A stretch of 64,000 nucleotides of DNA from Alphaproteobacteria bacterium (GCA_003139615.1 PLJH01000032.1:111728-175727); one strand, 5' to 3'. Shown: positions 34,457 through 43,518, numbered from the stretch's first letter. Translations and numbers: made by a program. Notes: generated by a model from the sequence alone, not told the origin.

Positions 34457-35398
34457 CTATGCTTTGCGCGTCAGGCGATCGACCTCGGCGATGTCGTCTG
34501 TCGACAGCTTCCACCCGACTGCCTTGACGTTCGCTTCGATCTGTTCGGGTCGCGTGGCACCCGCAATCACGCTTGCAATTTGCGGACGCGACGCGAGCCA
34601 ACTGAACGCCAATTCGAGCAGGCTGTGCCCGCGCGCGGCGCAGAATGCCTCAAGCGCAGCGACGATCTTCCAGTTGATCTCCGTCATATAACGGTCCGCC
34701 AGGCGCTTCATGAGCGTGAAGCGCGTGCCGGCAGGCGGCTCGGCGCCGTGCTGGTATTTGCCCGTCAACAACCCGCTGGCGAGCGGAAAAAAGGGGAGCA
34801 ACCCGACGCCGTGGGCTTCGAGAGCCGGTATCAACTCGCGCTCGATGTCTCGTACCACAAGGCTGTATTCATCCTGCGCGGACACGAATGAATTGAGTCT
34901 TCGATCGCGCGACGTCCATTGCGAATCGGCGACTTGCCAGGCCGCAAAATTCGAGCAGCCGATGTAGCGCACTTTGCCCTGGCGAACGAGATCGTCCAGC
35001 GCCGACAGCGTTTCGTCGATCGGGGTTTTGTCGTCCGGCCGGTGGACCTGATAAAGATCGATCCAGTCCGTCTGCAGGCGTTTGAGGCTCGCTTCAACCG
35101 CCGCGAAGATATAACGCCGCGAGGCGCCGGACTTAGCGCCGGAATCGTCCATCGGCATTCCGAATTTGGTCGCCAATACGATGTCCTTTCGGCGTGACCC
35201 CAGCATGACTCCAAGCTGGTCTTCGGAACCGCCGCGATTTCCGTACACATCGGCCGTATCGAACAGGGTGACACCGAGATCGAGCGCCCGGTGCACGACC
35301 TTGCGCGACGCTTCGAGCTCAAGCATGCCGAAATTGTTGCAGCCGAGGCCCACAAGCGAGACCTGCAGTCCCGAACGTCCCAGATTGCGCATTTCCAT
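34457..35398 (-). CDS. aldo/keto reductase
   Basis: The 313-residue TIM-barrel protein has the AKR catalytic tetrad: D47 and Y52 (DTADVYG), K78 (ATKFG) and H119 (VHRPD). The NADPH-binding region near the C-terminus includes IAGATRPEQIEAN. It most resembles the AKR_sf family of YghZ/Gre3-like oxidoreductases that reduce aldehydes or sugars; the substrate is not told by the sequence. The ATG at 35398 follows GAGGA. Open frame upstream to 35866 overlaps the TonB receptor end and its terminator, and is rejected. Confidence 0.85.
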   Translation of the reverse strand: MEMRNLGRSGLQVSLVGLGCNNFGMLELEASRKVVHRALDLGVTLFDTADVYGNRGGSEDQLGVMLGSRRKDIVLATKFGMPMDDSGAKSGASRRYIFAAVEASLKRLQTDWIDLYQVHRPDDKTPIDETLSALDDLVRQGKVRYIGCSNFAAWQVADSQWTSRDRRLNSFVSAQDEYSLVVRDIERELIPALEAHGVGLLPFFPLASGLLTGKYQHGAEPPAGTRFTLMKRLADRYMTEINWKIVAALEAFCAARGHSLLELAFSWLASRPQIASVIAGATRPEQIEANVKAVGWKLSTDDIAEVDRLTRKA

Positions 35399-35511
35399 GG
35401 CGAAGTCCTCGATTTGGGATTGTGGGCGAAAGGTTGGCGCAAGAGCGGGCGGAGCGTCAAACGGTTTGGCAATGACAGAACGCCATCGGCCGGTAGCGAT
35501 ATCAAAGAAAA

Positions 35512-35535
35512 AGGGCGCCGGTTTCCCGACGCCCT
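35512..35535 (-). terminator. terminator of the TonB-dependent receptor gene
   Basis: On the minus strand the stem AGGGCGTCGG/CCGGCGCCCT (one G-T wobble) has a GAAA tetraloop, followed by TTTTTCTTTG. It sits 25 bases after the receptor stop, which fits an intrinsic terminator. Confidence 0.85.
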
Positions 35536-35559
35536 CGTTTCTCAAAATGAACTTCTCGA

Positions 35560-38500
35560 TTACATTTTGATGCCGACCTTGAGGCCGAAGAGCCGCGGGT
35601 CGCCATAGACTGCATTGGTGTAGAGACCGGATGTCGGGCTCGTCAGATATTCGCCTTCGATATTGGCGCTGCCGAACACGTTCTTGACGAAGGCCTGGAC
35701 GTACCATTTGTTGTCCGGGGCGTTCAGCTGCACGGTCACATTCATGTTGCCAAAGCCAGGAATGTAGTCGGCTCCGTCTTCGAAAATGCGGCCCCACATA
35801 TGCGACTGCCAGTAATAGTCGACATGCGCCACAATGTTGTATTCGCCGCCGATCGGTTGGGTCCATTGCGCGCTGATGGTCGTGTCAAAGTCCGGCGTGT
35901 TCTGCAGTTGGTTACCATTCAGGTTCTCTTCTTCGCCGTCCAAGAATTTGTGCTGAGCGGCGTATGCTGCGATGTTGGCCTGCCCAGCTGACGTGGTGGG
36001 GTCCATGTTGACGAAGCCTGCAGCCTGAAGCGCAGTCCATTGCGCCGAGCTCGGATTGCAGTCTCCATAGTTGGCCGTTTGGATGTTATTCTGAGGAATC
36101 GGGCTCTGGTCGGCTCCGGACCCGCCGTTCGGGTTGGTGAAACCAGGAATGCCCAACGTCGCCGGCGAAGGCGCGTTTCCGGCTCCGGCCCAGTAAAGCA
36201 CGCAATTCTCACCTGACGATGCGGTGATCGTATCGTCTTTGACCAACACGGTCTTGGGGTCGCCGCCGGTCGGATTGCGGGGATCGACCAGATATGTGCC
36301 GTTGGCGATGCCGGTATGTGTTTCGGCTATATTCAAGCCGAATTGCAATTGATCGATCGGCTGGTAGACGAATTCGCCTTCGGCACCGTACAGCTTCGAA
36401 TTGATGTTCTGGTTGACGGAGGTGTTGTTCTCGATCTCCGACACCTGAAGTCCCGTATAGTCGTAGTACCACAGGTCGGCATTGGCCTGCAGAGTGCCGT
36501 TGAGCAACGTATTCTTGGTGCCGAATTCATAGTCGTTGATGAATTCCGGCGAGTACGTCTGCGGCACGGAGAGGCCGGCTTCGACGCCCGGATTGAACCC
36601 GCCCGCCTTATAGCCGCGCGAGAACGTTGCGTAGACCAGCGTTTGGTCCGTGAAAGAGACCTTCGGCGTCCAGTCCACCGTTGCGTGGCCGGTATATTCG
36701 CGGAAGATCGCATTGTTCACGTCGAAGGCTGGTGAAGGCAGGCCACTCAATGAGTTGATATAGGTGTTGTCGGTTCCTGGCGTTCCAATTGGAGTAAAGT
36801 AAAGGCCAGCTGCCGGGATGTCGATCGTGCCGCCGTTCAGGAAGGCGATACGGCCAACTTGGTATTTGTCGTCCTCCGAATAACGAAGGCCGCCGGTGAG
36901 CTTCAGCGTGTCGGGAATGGCGGTGTAATAAACTTCGCCGTACATCGCCTTGTCCGTCAGCGTATTAAGCATGCCGTAGTTATGGTAATATGACGGCGAG
37001 AAGATGCACCCAGTCGCACCGCACAATGAGGGAACATACAACGCGCCCAGAATTCCGCCGAGCATGATGGCGGGATAATCCAAGGTCGAGGCGTTGACGT
37101 AGTAGTCGCCTGTCGTCTGCTCATGCAGATAGTAACCGCCAAGCCGGAAGTTGACCGGGCCCGAAAAGCTCGTGTCGAAACGCATCTCCATCGAATACTG
37201 ATTGGCTTCGCCGTCGGACTGGTCGAATGCCTCGGCATTCGGGGTGAGCGAATAATTCCCATTGACGATACCGCCGCCGGCCACCTTGGATATTGGTATT
37301 TCTCCCGTCGAAGTCCCTCCCGAATTCAAGAAGTATGGATAGTAGTTTGCCGCATAGGCTGGACCTCCAATGGCCGCCAAAGTGCCGAGGAAAGCCGTTT
37401 CAGCGCATTGCAGGTTGGGGGAACCAGCCGCCCCGCCCGTGGCATAGGCGGTGAATGAGGAGACACAAGCGCCCGCCGTGTTGTTCTGTGGGATCGGGTT
37501 GCCGGGAACGTTGTTGTAGCTTTCCTCCGAAAAGACCGAGTCATGATCGTAGCCAAGGACCAAATCGGCCTTCAGCCAGGGCGCAATATCCTGCTTCCAT
37601 TCGCCGGAAAGAAACTCGTCATGCGCCTGGTAAATCGGATCGAAATCCGTGTAGATCTGGCGCGCATTCGGCAGGCTGAAGGTCGATGGCGGCGTCAGCA
37701 GATTGAACAGGCCGAGCAGCGCCGAATTGGGCAAGCCGAAGGTTGTCCCCAGAGCATTGCCAAAAGTGTTAACAAAGCCCTGCTGCGACGATGCAATGTT
37801 TCCGAACGTGGCATTCGGGTTGATCACGCCGTTTCCTGCAGATCCCGGCAGACAGCCGAGAACGCCGGCCGGGTCCGTCGTGCAAAGCTGCTTTGTCGAA
37901 CGCATGGACTCGTCGTTTTCATTCGAAATCGAACCGGACACGTCGATTGTCGTGTGATCCGTAGGCTCCCAGCGCAGCGAACCGCGTATGTTGTATTCGT
38001 CTTCGTTGTCGGGATGGCTGCCGTTGAAGACGTTCGTCACATAGCCCGAATGATCGATCCAGTCGCCGGCGATACGGATCGCGAGCTCGTCGGTGACGAG
38101 CGGCATGTTGACGTCGCCCTCGATCTCCTTGGCGTTATAGTTGCCGTAGCTCACCATCAGTTGCGCGCTGCCCGCATCGAGCGCGGGCGGGGTGGTCGTG
38201 GCCGCGATAACACCGCCGACGGCGCCGCGGCCGTACAACGTGCTCTGCGGGCCTGCGAGAATTTCGACGTCCGAAAGGTCGTAAAACGAACTCTGCGCAA
38301 GCAGGGGGTCTTCGAGGAAGACGTTGTCCACGACAACCGCAACACCTGCTTCCGCGTCATAACCGATCGCCGTAATGCCGATACCGCGAATTTGAATATC
38401 CGCGCCGCCGCCGAAATTGCTGCGGGCATAAGTGACGTTCGGAACGTTGTATTGCAGGTCGTCGAAGCTCTTGATCTGCTTCGTCGACAAATCCTGAGAG

Positions 38501-38673
38501 GAGAATGCCGTGATCGCAATCGGCACCGTCTGGACGTCTTCCGCCCGCTTCTGAGCCGTGACGACCACTTCCTCGATCTGCGCAAAAGCCGGCGCCGCCA
38601 ATGCGGTCGACAGCAACAAAACGCTGGTGAACGTCAGCGACCGGCGTGACCGGTTCGTACGCGATGCAGGCAT
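35560..38673 (-). CDS. large TonB-dependent outer-membrane receptor
   Basis: The 1037-residue protein has a signal peptide (about 1-32, ending FAQ), a TonB-box-like EEVVVTAQKRAEDVQ (34-48) and a plug domain with the PQSTLYGRGAVGGVI motif (about 138-152). A long barrel region ends in a C-terminal LFGLKVGIKM that fits an outer-membrane insertion signal. The VTAQKR form is typical of the large FecA/IroN-like receptors of sphingomonads and caulobacters that import plant or polymer-derived compounds as well as siderophores; the substrate is unknown. It is monocistronic, followed by a strong terminator, and preceded by a 14-bp perfect palindrome. Confidence 0.85.
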   Translation of the reverse strand: MPASRTNRSRRSLTFTSVLLLSTALAAPAFAQIEEVVVTAQKRAEDVQTVPIAITAFSSQDLSTKQIKSFDDLQYNVPNVTYARSNFGGGADIQIRGIGITAIGYDAEAGVAVVVDNVFLEDPLLAQSSFYDLSDVEILAGPQSTLYGRGAVGGVIAATTTPPALDAGSAQLMVSYGNYNAKEIEGDVNMPLVTDELAIRIAGDWIDHSGYVTNVFNGSHPDNEDEYNIRGSLRWEPTDHTTIDVSGSISNENDESMRSTKQLCTTDPAGVLGCLPGSAGNGVINPNATFGNIASSQQGFVNTFGNALGTTFGLPNSALLGLFNLLTPPSTFSLPNARQIYTDFDPIYQAHDEFLSGEWKQDIAPWLKADLVLGYDHDSVFSEESYNNVPGNPIPQNNTAGACVSSFTAYATGGAAGSPNLQCAETAFLGTLAAIGGPAYAANYYPYFLNSGGTSTGEIPISKVAGGGIVNGNYSLTPNAEAFDQSDGEANQYSMEMRFDTSFSGPVNFRLGGYYLHEQTTGDYYVNASTLDYPAIMLGGILGALYVPSLCGATGCIFSPSYYHNYGMLNTLTDKAMYGEVYYTAIPDTLKLTGGLRYSEDDKYQVGRIAFLNGGTIDIPAAGLYFTPIGTPGTDNTYINSLSGLPSPAFDVNNAIFREYTGHATVDWTPKVSFTDQTLVYATFSRGYKAGGFNPGVEAGLSVPQTYSPEFINDYEFGTKNTLLNGTLQANADLWYYDYTGLQVSEIENNTSVNQNINSKLYGAEGEFVYQPIDQLQFGLNIAETHTGIANGTYLVDPRNPTGGDPKTVLVKDDTITASSGENCVLYWAGAGNAPSPATLGIPGFTNPNGGSGADQSPIPQNNIQTANYGDCNPSSAQWTALQAAGFVNMDPTTSAGQANIAAYAAQHKFLDGEEENLNGNQLQNTPDFDTTISAQWTQPIGGEYNIVAHVDYYWQSHMWGRIFEDGADYIPGFGNMNVTVQLNAPDNKWYVQAFVKNVFGSANIEGEYLTSPTSGLYTNAVYGDPRLFGLKVGIKM

Positions 38674-38935
38674 TTTTGAGCTCCCCGTTGGAATCCCGCC
38701 CGACGGCGAGATTTTATAAACACAGCCGCCCTGCTCATCCCGGAGCTATAGGCGTACGACGTGTATCCTCATACAGATTCAGGATAGGTATAAGCTCTTG
38801 AACCGAGCAAGAAGATAATCCGCGAACCCCTTTTTTGGAGCGATTTCGTACAAGCTTGTACCCGGAAAGCCACACTGCGGTTTCGCGGGAAATCGCGTGC
38901 GGAGCCGCCAAACCCATTCTTCGAATCGTGGAGAT
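38674..38935. other. upstream region of the TonB-dependent receptor
   Basis: I see no gene. The region contains the 14-bp palindrome at 38848-38861 and a short TATCCT/AGGATA inverted repeat at about 38764-38788, both candidate regulator sites for the receptor gene, which is transcribed leftwards. Confidence 0.5.
38848..38861. promoter_or_regulatory. perfect 14-bp palindrome GTACAAGCTTGTAC (candidate operator)
   Basis: GTACAAGCTTGTAC reads identically on both strands and lies about 175 bases upstream of the receptor start. Symmetry of this kind suits a dimeric transcription factor. No regulator gene is adjacent, so its identity is open. Confidence 0.5.
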
Positions 38936-40144
38936 TCAGGGCCGAAGGCCCAAGCCCCTGACGGCCGCGCGGACCGCCTCCGCACAGCGATGATAATCGT
39001 CAATCTGGTTATAAATCTGGGCCGATATCCTTAACCAAATCTTACCGGCAAAAGCATGAATGGGCACAATGACCCCATATTCCTGCACCAGCGTCCGCCG
39101 AAGACTCATCGGGATATGTACGTCGGCAGGCGCGTCGCCGAAGCTGAGCGCCGCCATCGCCGGACGCATCTCGGGCGGACCGGAAGCCACCGCACTTAAG
39201 GAATCGCGCAAGACTTCAGCGCCTTCCAGAGCCAGGAGCCGATTCCGCTCCATCAGTTCGCTGCCGCCAAACGAGTCGTGCGCATCGGCCGAGGCTCCAA
39301 AACAGAGCCAGGGCGTCACGTCGCGAGTCCCTGTCCAATCGAACGCCGCTGTGTAGCCACCGTCCGTTCCGTGAGACAGGATCGCAGGCAATGTTTCCGC
39401 TTGTCGCGACGGGTGCGTCCATAAAAGACCGCAGCCGCGCGGCGCAAACAGCCATTTGTGCGCGTTTCCCGTGTACCAATCCGCCCCGATGGATGGCGCG
39501 TCGAGCGCGAGTTGGCCCGGCACATGGGCACCATCGACCAGGACCGGGATGCCTAACTTGTGCGCATGGTCAACAAGCAGGCTGACCGGTAGGACAAGAG
39601 CTGTTGCAGAGGTGATGTGATCGACGATCAGCAATCGCGTTCGCGGCCCGAGGGCCGACGACACGGCCTCGATGACCTGCCCATCGTTCTGCAAGTATAC
39701 CGGCAAATCGGCCACCACGACGTTCGCCTCGCGTCGCGATGCCCAGGCGCGCATCGCCTTGAGCACGGCGCCATAGGCGTGGGACGTCGTGACGATCTCA
39801 TCACCGGGCTTGAGGGAAAGCCCTGCGAGAACGCCGTTGACGGCTGAAGTCGCATTCTCGCAAAAGACCCAGTCGGCTTCGCGTCCCCCGAATTGTTTCG
39901 CCACGTGCCCGGCTGCCTGCCGCAACAGACCCGGCAGCTCGAAGGTGAAAAAGCTCGTCGGATCGCGCTCGATCAGCCGGCGCCAGCGTTCCTGCTCGGC
40001 GGCGACCGTCCGCGGCAGTGCGCCGAACGATCCATGGTTCAGATGGACGAGCCCGGGTGCAAGCTCGAACTGCGAGAATATGGCGCCGTCGCCGGCCGAA
40101 TCACTGGTGCTTGGGGAATGGTCCAATGGGGAACGGCTGGTCAT
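38936..40144 (-). CDS. class V PLP-dependent aminotransferase family protein (isopenicillin-N-epimerase-like)
   Basis: The 402-residue fold-type I PLP enzyme has the cofactor-binding Asp in DGAHVPGQ (D204) and the Schiff-base Lys230 in AHKWLFAPRG. The N-terminal LNHGSFGALP is typical of CefD (isopenicillin N epimerase) and of related cysteine-desulfurase-like enzymes. Its true substrate is unknown; epimerase, aminotransferase or lyase activity are all possible. The start lies 43 bases inside the DUF4389 gene, so the two are probably translationally coupled in the same transcript with rhomboid and DsbA-like genes. Confidence 0.82.
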   Translation of the reverse strand: MTSRSPLDHSPSTSDSAGDGAIFSQFELAPGLVHLNHGSFGALPRTVAAEQERWRRLIERDPTSFFTFELPGLLRQAAGHVAKQFGGREADWVFCENATSAVNGVLAGLSLKPGDEIVTTSHAYGAVLKAMRAWASRREANVVVADLPVYLQNDGQVIEAVSSALGPRTRLLIVDHITSATALVLPVSLLVDHAHKLGIPVLVDGAHVPGQLALDAPSIGADWYTGNAHKWLFAPRGCGLLWTHPSRQAETLPAILSHGTDGGYTAAFDWTGTRDVTPWLCFGASADAHDSFGGSELMERNRLLALEGAEVLRDSLSAVASGPPEMRPAMAALSFGDAPADVHIPMSLRRTLVQEYGVIVPIHAFAGKIWLRISAQIYNQIDDYHRCAEAVRAAVRGLGLRP

Positions 40145-40412
40145 CGCGGACGAAGGTGATGAAAGCGAGCAATTCCCATAGATATTGCACCAGGCTGAAG
40201 CTGAAGTTCCGCAACTCTTCGTTGACGCGGCCAGTGACCGCCAGAACGACGAATTGCGCCAGACTCAGCAATAATATGATCCAGAACACGAACCACGCCA
40301 CTACAGAAAATCCGATCGCGTAGAGCAGACGGACAACGGGGAAAGGCGCACGATCGACTGGCTGGGTCGGTTGGGCAGTGCTGTCCCCATTCGCAGGATG
40401 AGTGTCTGTCAC
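40101..40412 (-). CDS. DUF4389 membrane protein
   Basis: The 103-residue protein has one long hydrophobic region (LLYAIGFSVVAWFVFWIILLLSLAQFVVLAV, which may be one or two helices) and the DUF4389 core NFSFSLVQYLWEL. The GTG start at 40412 is supported by GGAGGG six bases upstream. The longer frame to 40634 would overlap the rhomboid gene and is rejected. It overlaps the aminotransferase start. Function unknown. Confidence 0.75.
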   Translation of the reverse strand: MTDTHPANGDSTAQPTQPVDRAPFPVVRLLYAIGFSVVAWFVFWIILLLSLAQFVVLAVTGRVNEELRNFSFSLVQYLWELLAFITFVRDDQPFPIGPFPKHQ

Positions 40413-40473
40413 GAAAAGCCCTCCAAGGGCGGCGAACCCGCCTGCCCCATATCTATTGGCTGCCGCTGCGGAT

Positions 40474-41208
40474 TCAAGCGGACCGCCTTTCAATGACATC
40501 GCCCAGCATCCAGTTCCGGGCCGCAAGAAACGGCCCGACCAGCAACAGTCCCGTAGCAAATCCACCCAGATGCACCTGCCAAGCGACGGTGTGCGACCCG
40601 GCGCCGGCTCCCAAACCCGTGAGCGCAGCGACACTATTGAACGCCGCCCAGCCGAGAGACCAAATCAGGACCCGGATCGAAAGAATCGGGATCAGGGGAG
40701 CCCGCCCGTCGTTCCGGAAAATCGGGTAGCGAAAAATACGAACAGCAGCGGCCATGATACCGGCTGCGCCGGCCGAGGCGCCGAGGAACGGCGCGACAGC
40801 TCCCCAGTCAAATGCGAGTTCGATCAGCGCTCCAATCACGCCGCAAACAATAAAGAGACTCAAGAACACGAGCCCACCGCAGCGGCGCGCGACGATCCAA
40901 CCGAACAACGCGATCCATACGACGTTGATCAGGAAGTGAGTCAGGCTCTCGTGAAGAAACATGTAGCTGAAAAAGGGAACTGCGCGATCGAACAGAGACC
41001 CCGGGTCGACACTGTGCGTGGAGATGAAATGTGCCGAATAGCGTGCCGGATAAAAGGCGAAACGGGCGAAGATGACGTTCAGGGTCTGAGCCGACGCCAT
41101 AACTTCTGCGGTATACACAATGGCGAACACCGCAAGCAGGCCCAGGACCGTCACAGGCACACGGAGCAACGGTTGACGCTGCGAGGGATCCTGAGCGACG
41201 GCCAACAC
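40474..41208 (-). CDS. rhomboid-family intramembrane serine protease
   Basis: The protein has six hydrophobic helices. The active-site Ser lies in GASAGAAG, the conserved helix with HESLTHFLINVVW supplies the first His region, and the catalytic His sits in QVHLGGFATG. The protein therefore looks catalytically intact. I use a GTG start at 41208 just after the DsbA gene stop (an AGGA lies close upstream); an alternative ATG at 41262 would add 18 residues and overlap that gene by 53 bases. Its natural substrate is unknown. It is one of a chain of four coupled genes. Confidence 0.82.
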   Translation of the reverse strand: MLAVAQDPSQRQPLLRVPVTVLGLLAVFAIVYTAEVMASAQTLNVIFARFAFYPARYSAHFISTHSVDPGSLFDRAVPFFSYMFLHESLTHFLINVVWIALFGWIVARRCGGLVFLSLFIVCGVIGALIELAFDWGAVAPFLGASAGAAGIMAAAVRIFRYPIFRNDGRAPLIPILSIRVLIWSLGWAAFNSVAALTGLGAGAGSHTVAWQVHLGGFATGLLLVGPFLAARNWMLGDVIERRSA

Positions 41209-41209
41209 A

Positions 41210-41821
41210 CTATCCTGTGCGGCCGGCCGCCAGCGCTGCTTCGACCAACGGTAGCCGGTCATTGCCGAAATACATATCGCTGCTGTTCACGAACATCGTC
41301 GGCGAGCCGAATCCGCCGCGTGCAATCACCTCTTCGGTGTTGACGCGCAGTCTGTCCTTTACCTCAGGAGCCTCGCTTCGCGCGAGCAATGCATCCCCGT
41401 CGAGGCCGGCTCTCTGCGCGATCTTCGCCAGTACATCTTTTCGGCTGATGTCTTCGAGATCGCCCCAATAAGTTTCGAACGCGGCCCGTGCGAACGGCAG
41501 GAGCGCGCCTTTTTCGTCTGCCGCGATCACACAGCGCATGACGGAAACCGCGCGGACCGGAAACATGGGAGGTTTGCCGATCCGGATACCGCACAGACGT
41601 GCCCAATCCTGCAAGTCTTTCTCATAATAGGACGCTTTGCGCGGTTCCGGATTGGCCCTGCGGTCATAAACGTCCCGGTTCACTTCATTAAAGACGCCGC
41701 CAACCAGGATCGGTCGCCAGACCACCGCAGCCTTGGTGCGTTCGAGCAAAGCCGGCAGCCGCGTGAACGCGAGATAGGTCCAGGGCGAAGAGCAGTCGAA
41801 AAAGAACTCGAGCGTCGCCAC
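41210..41821 (-). CDS. 2-hydroxychromene-2-carboxylate isomerase / DsbA-like thioredoxin-fold protein
   Basis: The 203-residue protein shows the HCCA isomerase pattern of the DsbA superfamily: FFFDCSSPWTYLAF at the N-terminus (about 6-19), with CSSP in place of a CxxC, and the C-terminal GGFGSPTMFVN. Known members isomerise ring-fission products of naphthalene using glutathione, and relatives are kappa-class glutathione transferases. Substrate here is unknown. It is the first gene of the DsbA-rhomboid-DUF4389-aminotransferase chain, divergent from hfaA. Confidence 0.82.
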   Translation of the reverse strand: MATLEFFFDCSSPWTYLAFTRLPALLERTKAAVVWRPILVGGVFNEVNRDVYDRRANPEPRKASYYEKDLQDWARLCGIRIGKPPMFPVRAVSVMRCVIAADEKGALLPFARAAFETYWGDLEDISRKDVLAKIAQRAGLDGDALLARSEAPEVKDRLRVNTEEVIARGGFGSPTMFVNSSDMYFGNDRLPLVEAALAAGRTG

Positions 41822-41908
41822 GCGGGCCTCCGGACGGGGATCGGCGGGAAACTAGCGGTGTTCGTCCCGCAATGGAACACATCGAGCACTTAACGGGCAT
41901 TAAGGCTT

Positions 41909-41923
41909 GGCACGGCGGTTGCT
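41909..41923 (+). promoter_or_regulatory. sigma-54 (RpoN) promoter of hfaABD
   Basis: TTGGCACGGCGGTTGCT (41907-41923) matches the RpoN consensus YTGGCACGrNNNTTGCW exactly. The -24 GG is at 41909-41910 and the -12 GC at 41921-41922, with 10 bases between. It lies 35 bases ahead of the hfaA start, giving a predicted start point near 41934. A TTAA-N6-TTAA pair at 41890-41903 is near it but one base short of CtrA spacing. Confidence 0.8.
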
Positions 41924-41957
41924 CCACAGGTCTCCGAGACCGGAGGGGCAACCCATC

Positions 41958-42440
41958 ATGCCGCAGAGAATGAAACAATTATACGTCTTGGCCGCGAGCG
42001 GGTTGGCCGGCTTGGCACTTTCGAGTGCCGCGCATGCCCAGGAATACGACAATTCCAACGATTACAGCCATCCCTACGGCATGGCCGCGAACAGCACGAA
42101 TGCGCCCGTGACGGGCTCGCTGCGCGACAGCAACGGAAATCTCGAGGTGGTCAACGGGCAATTCCTGAGTTCTGCGATGACCCAGCAATCCGGCGTGCAA
42201 AATATGAACCCACTGACGGGAGGCGTGTTCGGCTCTTCGTCGATGTCGCTCGGTTCGTCGCAATCGGGTTCGGTCATGACCGGCACCGGTGTCGGCACCC
42301 AGACCTCGACCGGCACGGCAACTGCAATCGGCAACTCACTGAACGTCATCACAACCGGAAACAACAACACCGTCATCGTGAATTCGCGGCAGGTCAATAA
42401 CGGCAATCAAACCGCGACTTCAACGACCAGCGGCCAATAG
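41958..42440 (+). CDS. hfaA: holdfast anchoring protein HfaA
   Basis: HfaA is a surface protein, amyloid-like, that helps fix the polysaccharide holdfast adhesin to the cell pole. The 160-residue protein has a signal peptide (about 1-28, ending HAQ), then Asn/Gln/Ser/Thr-rich sequence with curlin-like features (VNNGNQTATS, IGNSLNVI). The Hfa identification comes from sequence style plus the neighbours HfaB and HfaD in the same order as in Caulobacter. An ATG at 41970 is an alternative start. A canonical sigma-54 promoter lies just upstream. Confidence 0.82.
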   Translation: MPQRMKQLYVLAASGLAGLALSSAAHAQEYDNSNDYSHPYGMAANSTNAPVTGSLRDSNGNLEVVNGQFLSSAMTQQSGVQNMNPLTGGVFGSSSMSLGSSQSGSVMTGTGVGTQTSTGTATAIGNSLNVITTGNNNTVIVNSRQVNNGNQTATSTTSGQ

Positions 42441-42468
42441 ACAACCAAAGGAAAAGGGAGCCCCTCCC

Positions 42469-43518
42469 ATGACCAAGCGCGGACGTAGCCACCTCATCAA
42501 ACCTCTTGTGTTCGCGCTTGCCGCGGTCGCACTGGCGGGTTGCATTTCACCGGAAGCCGACAGCACGACCGGGCGTTACACCGCACCCATCGGCGGCTCG
42601 CCCGTGATCGCAAACGAAACGCCCTATTCCGACGCGTTGCGTTGCCTTGGCGGCTTTGTCCGCCAGCATCCGATGCGCGTGGCGGTGGGACAGATCGCCG
42701 ACTACACCGGCAAAATGGAATCCGACAACAGCGGCCGCAAACTGACGCAAGGTGCGGCTTTGATGGCGATGTCGGCACTTTCCAAGGCGGGCGTTCCGCT
42801 CGTCGAACGCTTCGACACATCCGTGGCGGAGATGGAACTCAAATACGCCAACAACAAGCTCATTACCGACGACAAGCAGCAGAACGCACCTCCGGGTGAC
42901 TACCGCAAGATCATGGCGGGCTCCATTCCGGGCTCCGACTATTATCTTGTGGGCGGCATCACGGAATTGAATTTCAATATCCGTTCTGCAGGCGCGAATG
43001 CCGACGGCGGAGCAACCACCGCCACAGGCGCCGCCGGCACCGCAGGCGTGAACATGTATGTGATGAATGTCGGTCTCGACCTCCGGCTCGTCGATACCAA
43101 CACGCTCGAAGTCGTCGACGTCATTTCCTATCAGAAGCAGATCATCGGCCGGCAGGTCCAGGCGGGCGTGTTCGACTTCCTGGGGTCGACGTTCTTCGAC
43201 GCCAGCGCCGGCGAAAGCGCCCTCGAACCCATCCAGCTCGCGGTTCGCTCCGTGATCGAGCGTGCCGTTCTGGAAACGATCGCTCGTCTCTATCACACGC
43301 CATCCAGCGCCTGCACGGCAGGCCTCGGAACGGCTTCCGACCCACTCGCCGGACCGGGGGATCGCGCCGCACAACTTGCCCGCATGAATTCCAACAGCCC
43401 AGCAACCACTGAAACAGTCCAGGAGATTCACAATGACACGACTCATCAAGATCCTTATCACTGGTACAGCTCTGACGATCCTGCCACTGAATCTGGCCTT
43501 CGCGGACGGGTCGACTAA
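42469..43518 (+). CDS. hfaB: holdfast anchoring lipoprotein HfaB (CsgG family)
   Basis: HfaB is an outer-membrane lipoprotein related to CsgG, thought to export HfaA and HfaD. The 349-residue protein has a lipoprotein signal with lipobox LAGC (C25), a CsgG-like domain (about 60-285: QHPMRVAVGQIADYTGKM, YYLVGGITELNFNI) and a long tail. The last 28 codons overlap the start region of hfaD by 86 bases, which is unusual. The gene order and spacing indicate one operon. Confidence 0.85.
   Translation: MTKRGRSHLIKPLVFALAAVALAGCISPEADSTTGRYTAPIGGSPVIANETPYSDALRCLGGFVRQHPMRVAVGQIADYTGKMESDNSGRKLTQGAALMAMSALSKAGVPLVERFDTSVAEMELKYANNKLITDDKQQNAPPGDYRKIMAGSIPGSDYYLVGGITELNFNIRSAGANADGGATTATGAAGTAGVNMYVMNVGLDLRLVDTNTLEVVDVISYQKQIIGRQVQAGVFDFLGSTFFDASAGESALEPIQLAVRSVIERAVLETIARLYHTPSSACTAGLGTASDPLAGPGDRAAQLARMNSNSPATTETVQEIHNDTTHQDPYHWYSSDDPATESGLRGRVD

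Noticed and set aside
38735-38917. 60-codon minus-strand frame upstream of the TonB-dependent receptor
   Set aside because: No ribosome binding site, no domain, and it lies across the palindrome and likely promoter region.
41890-41903. CtrA box ahead of hfaA
   Set aside because: The two TTAA halves are six bases apart, and the CtrA consensus needs seven. It is noted only as a weak possibility.
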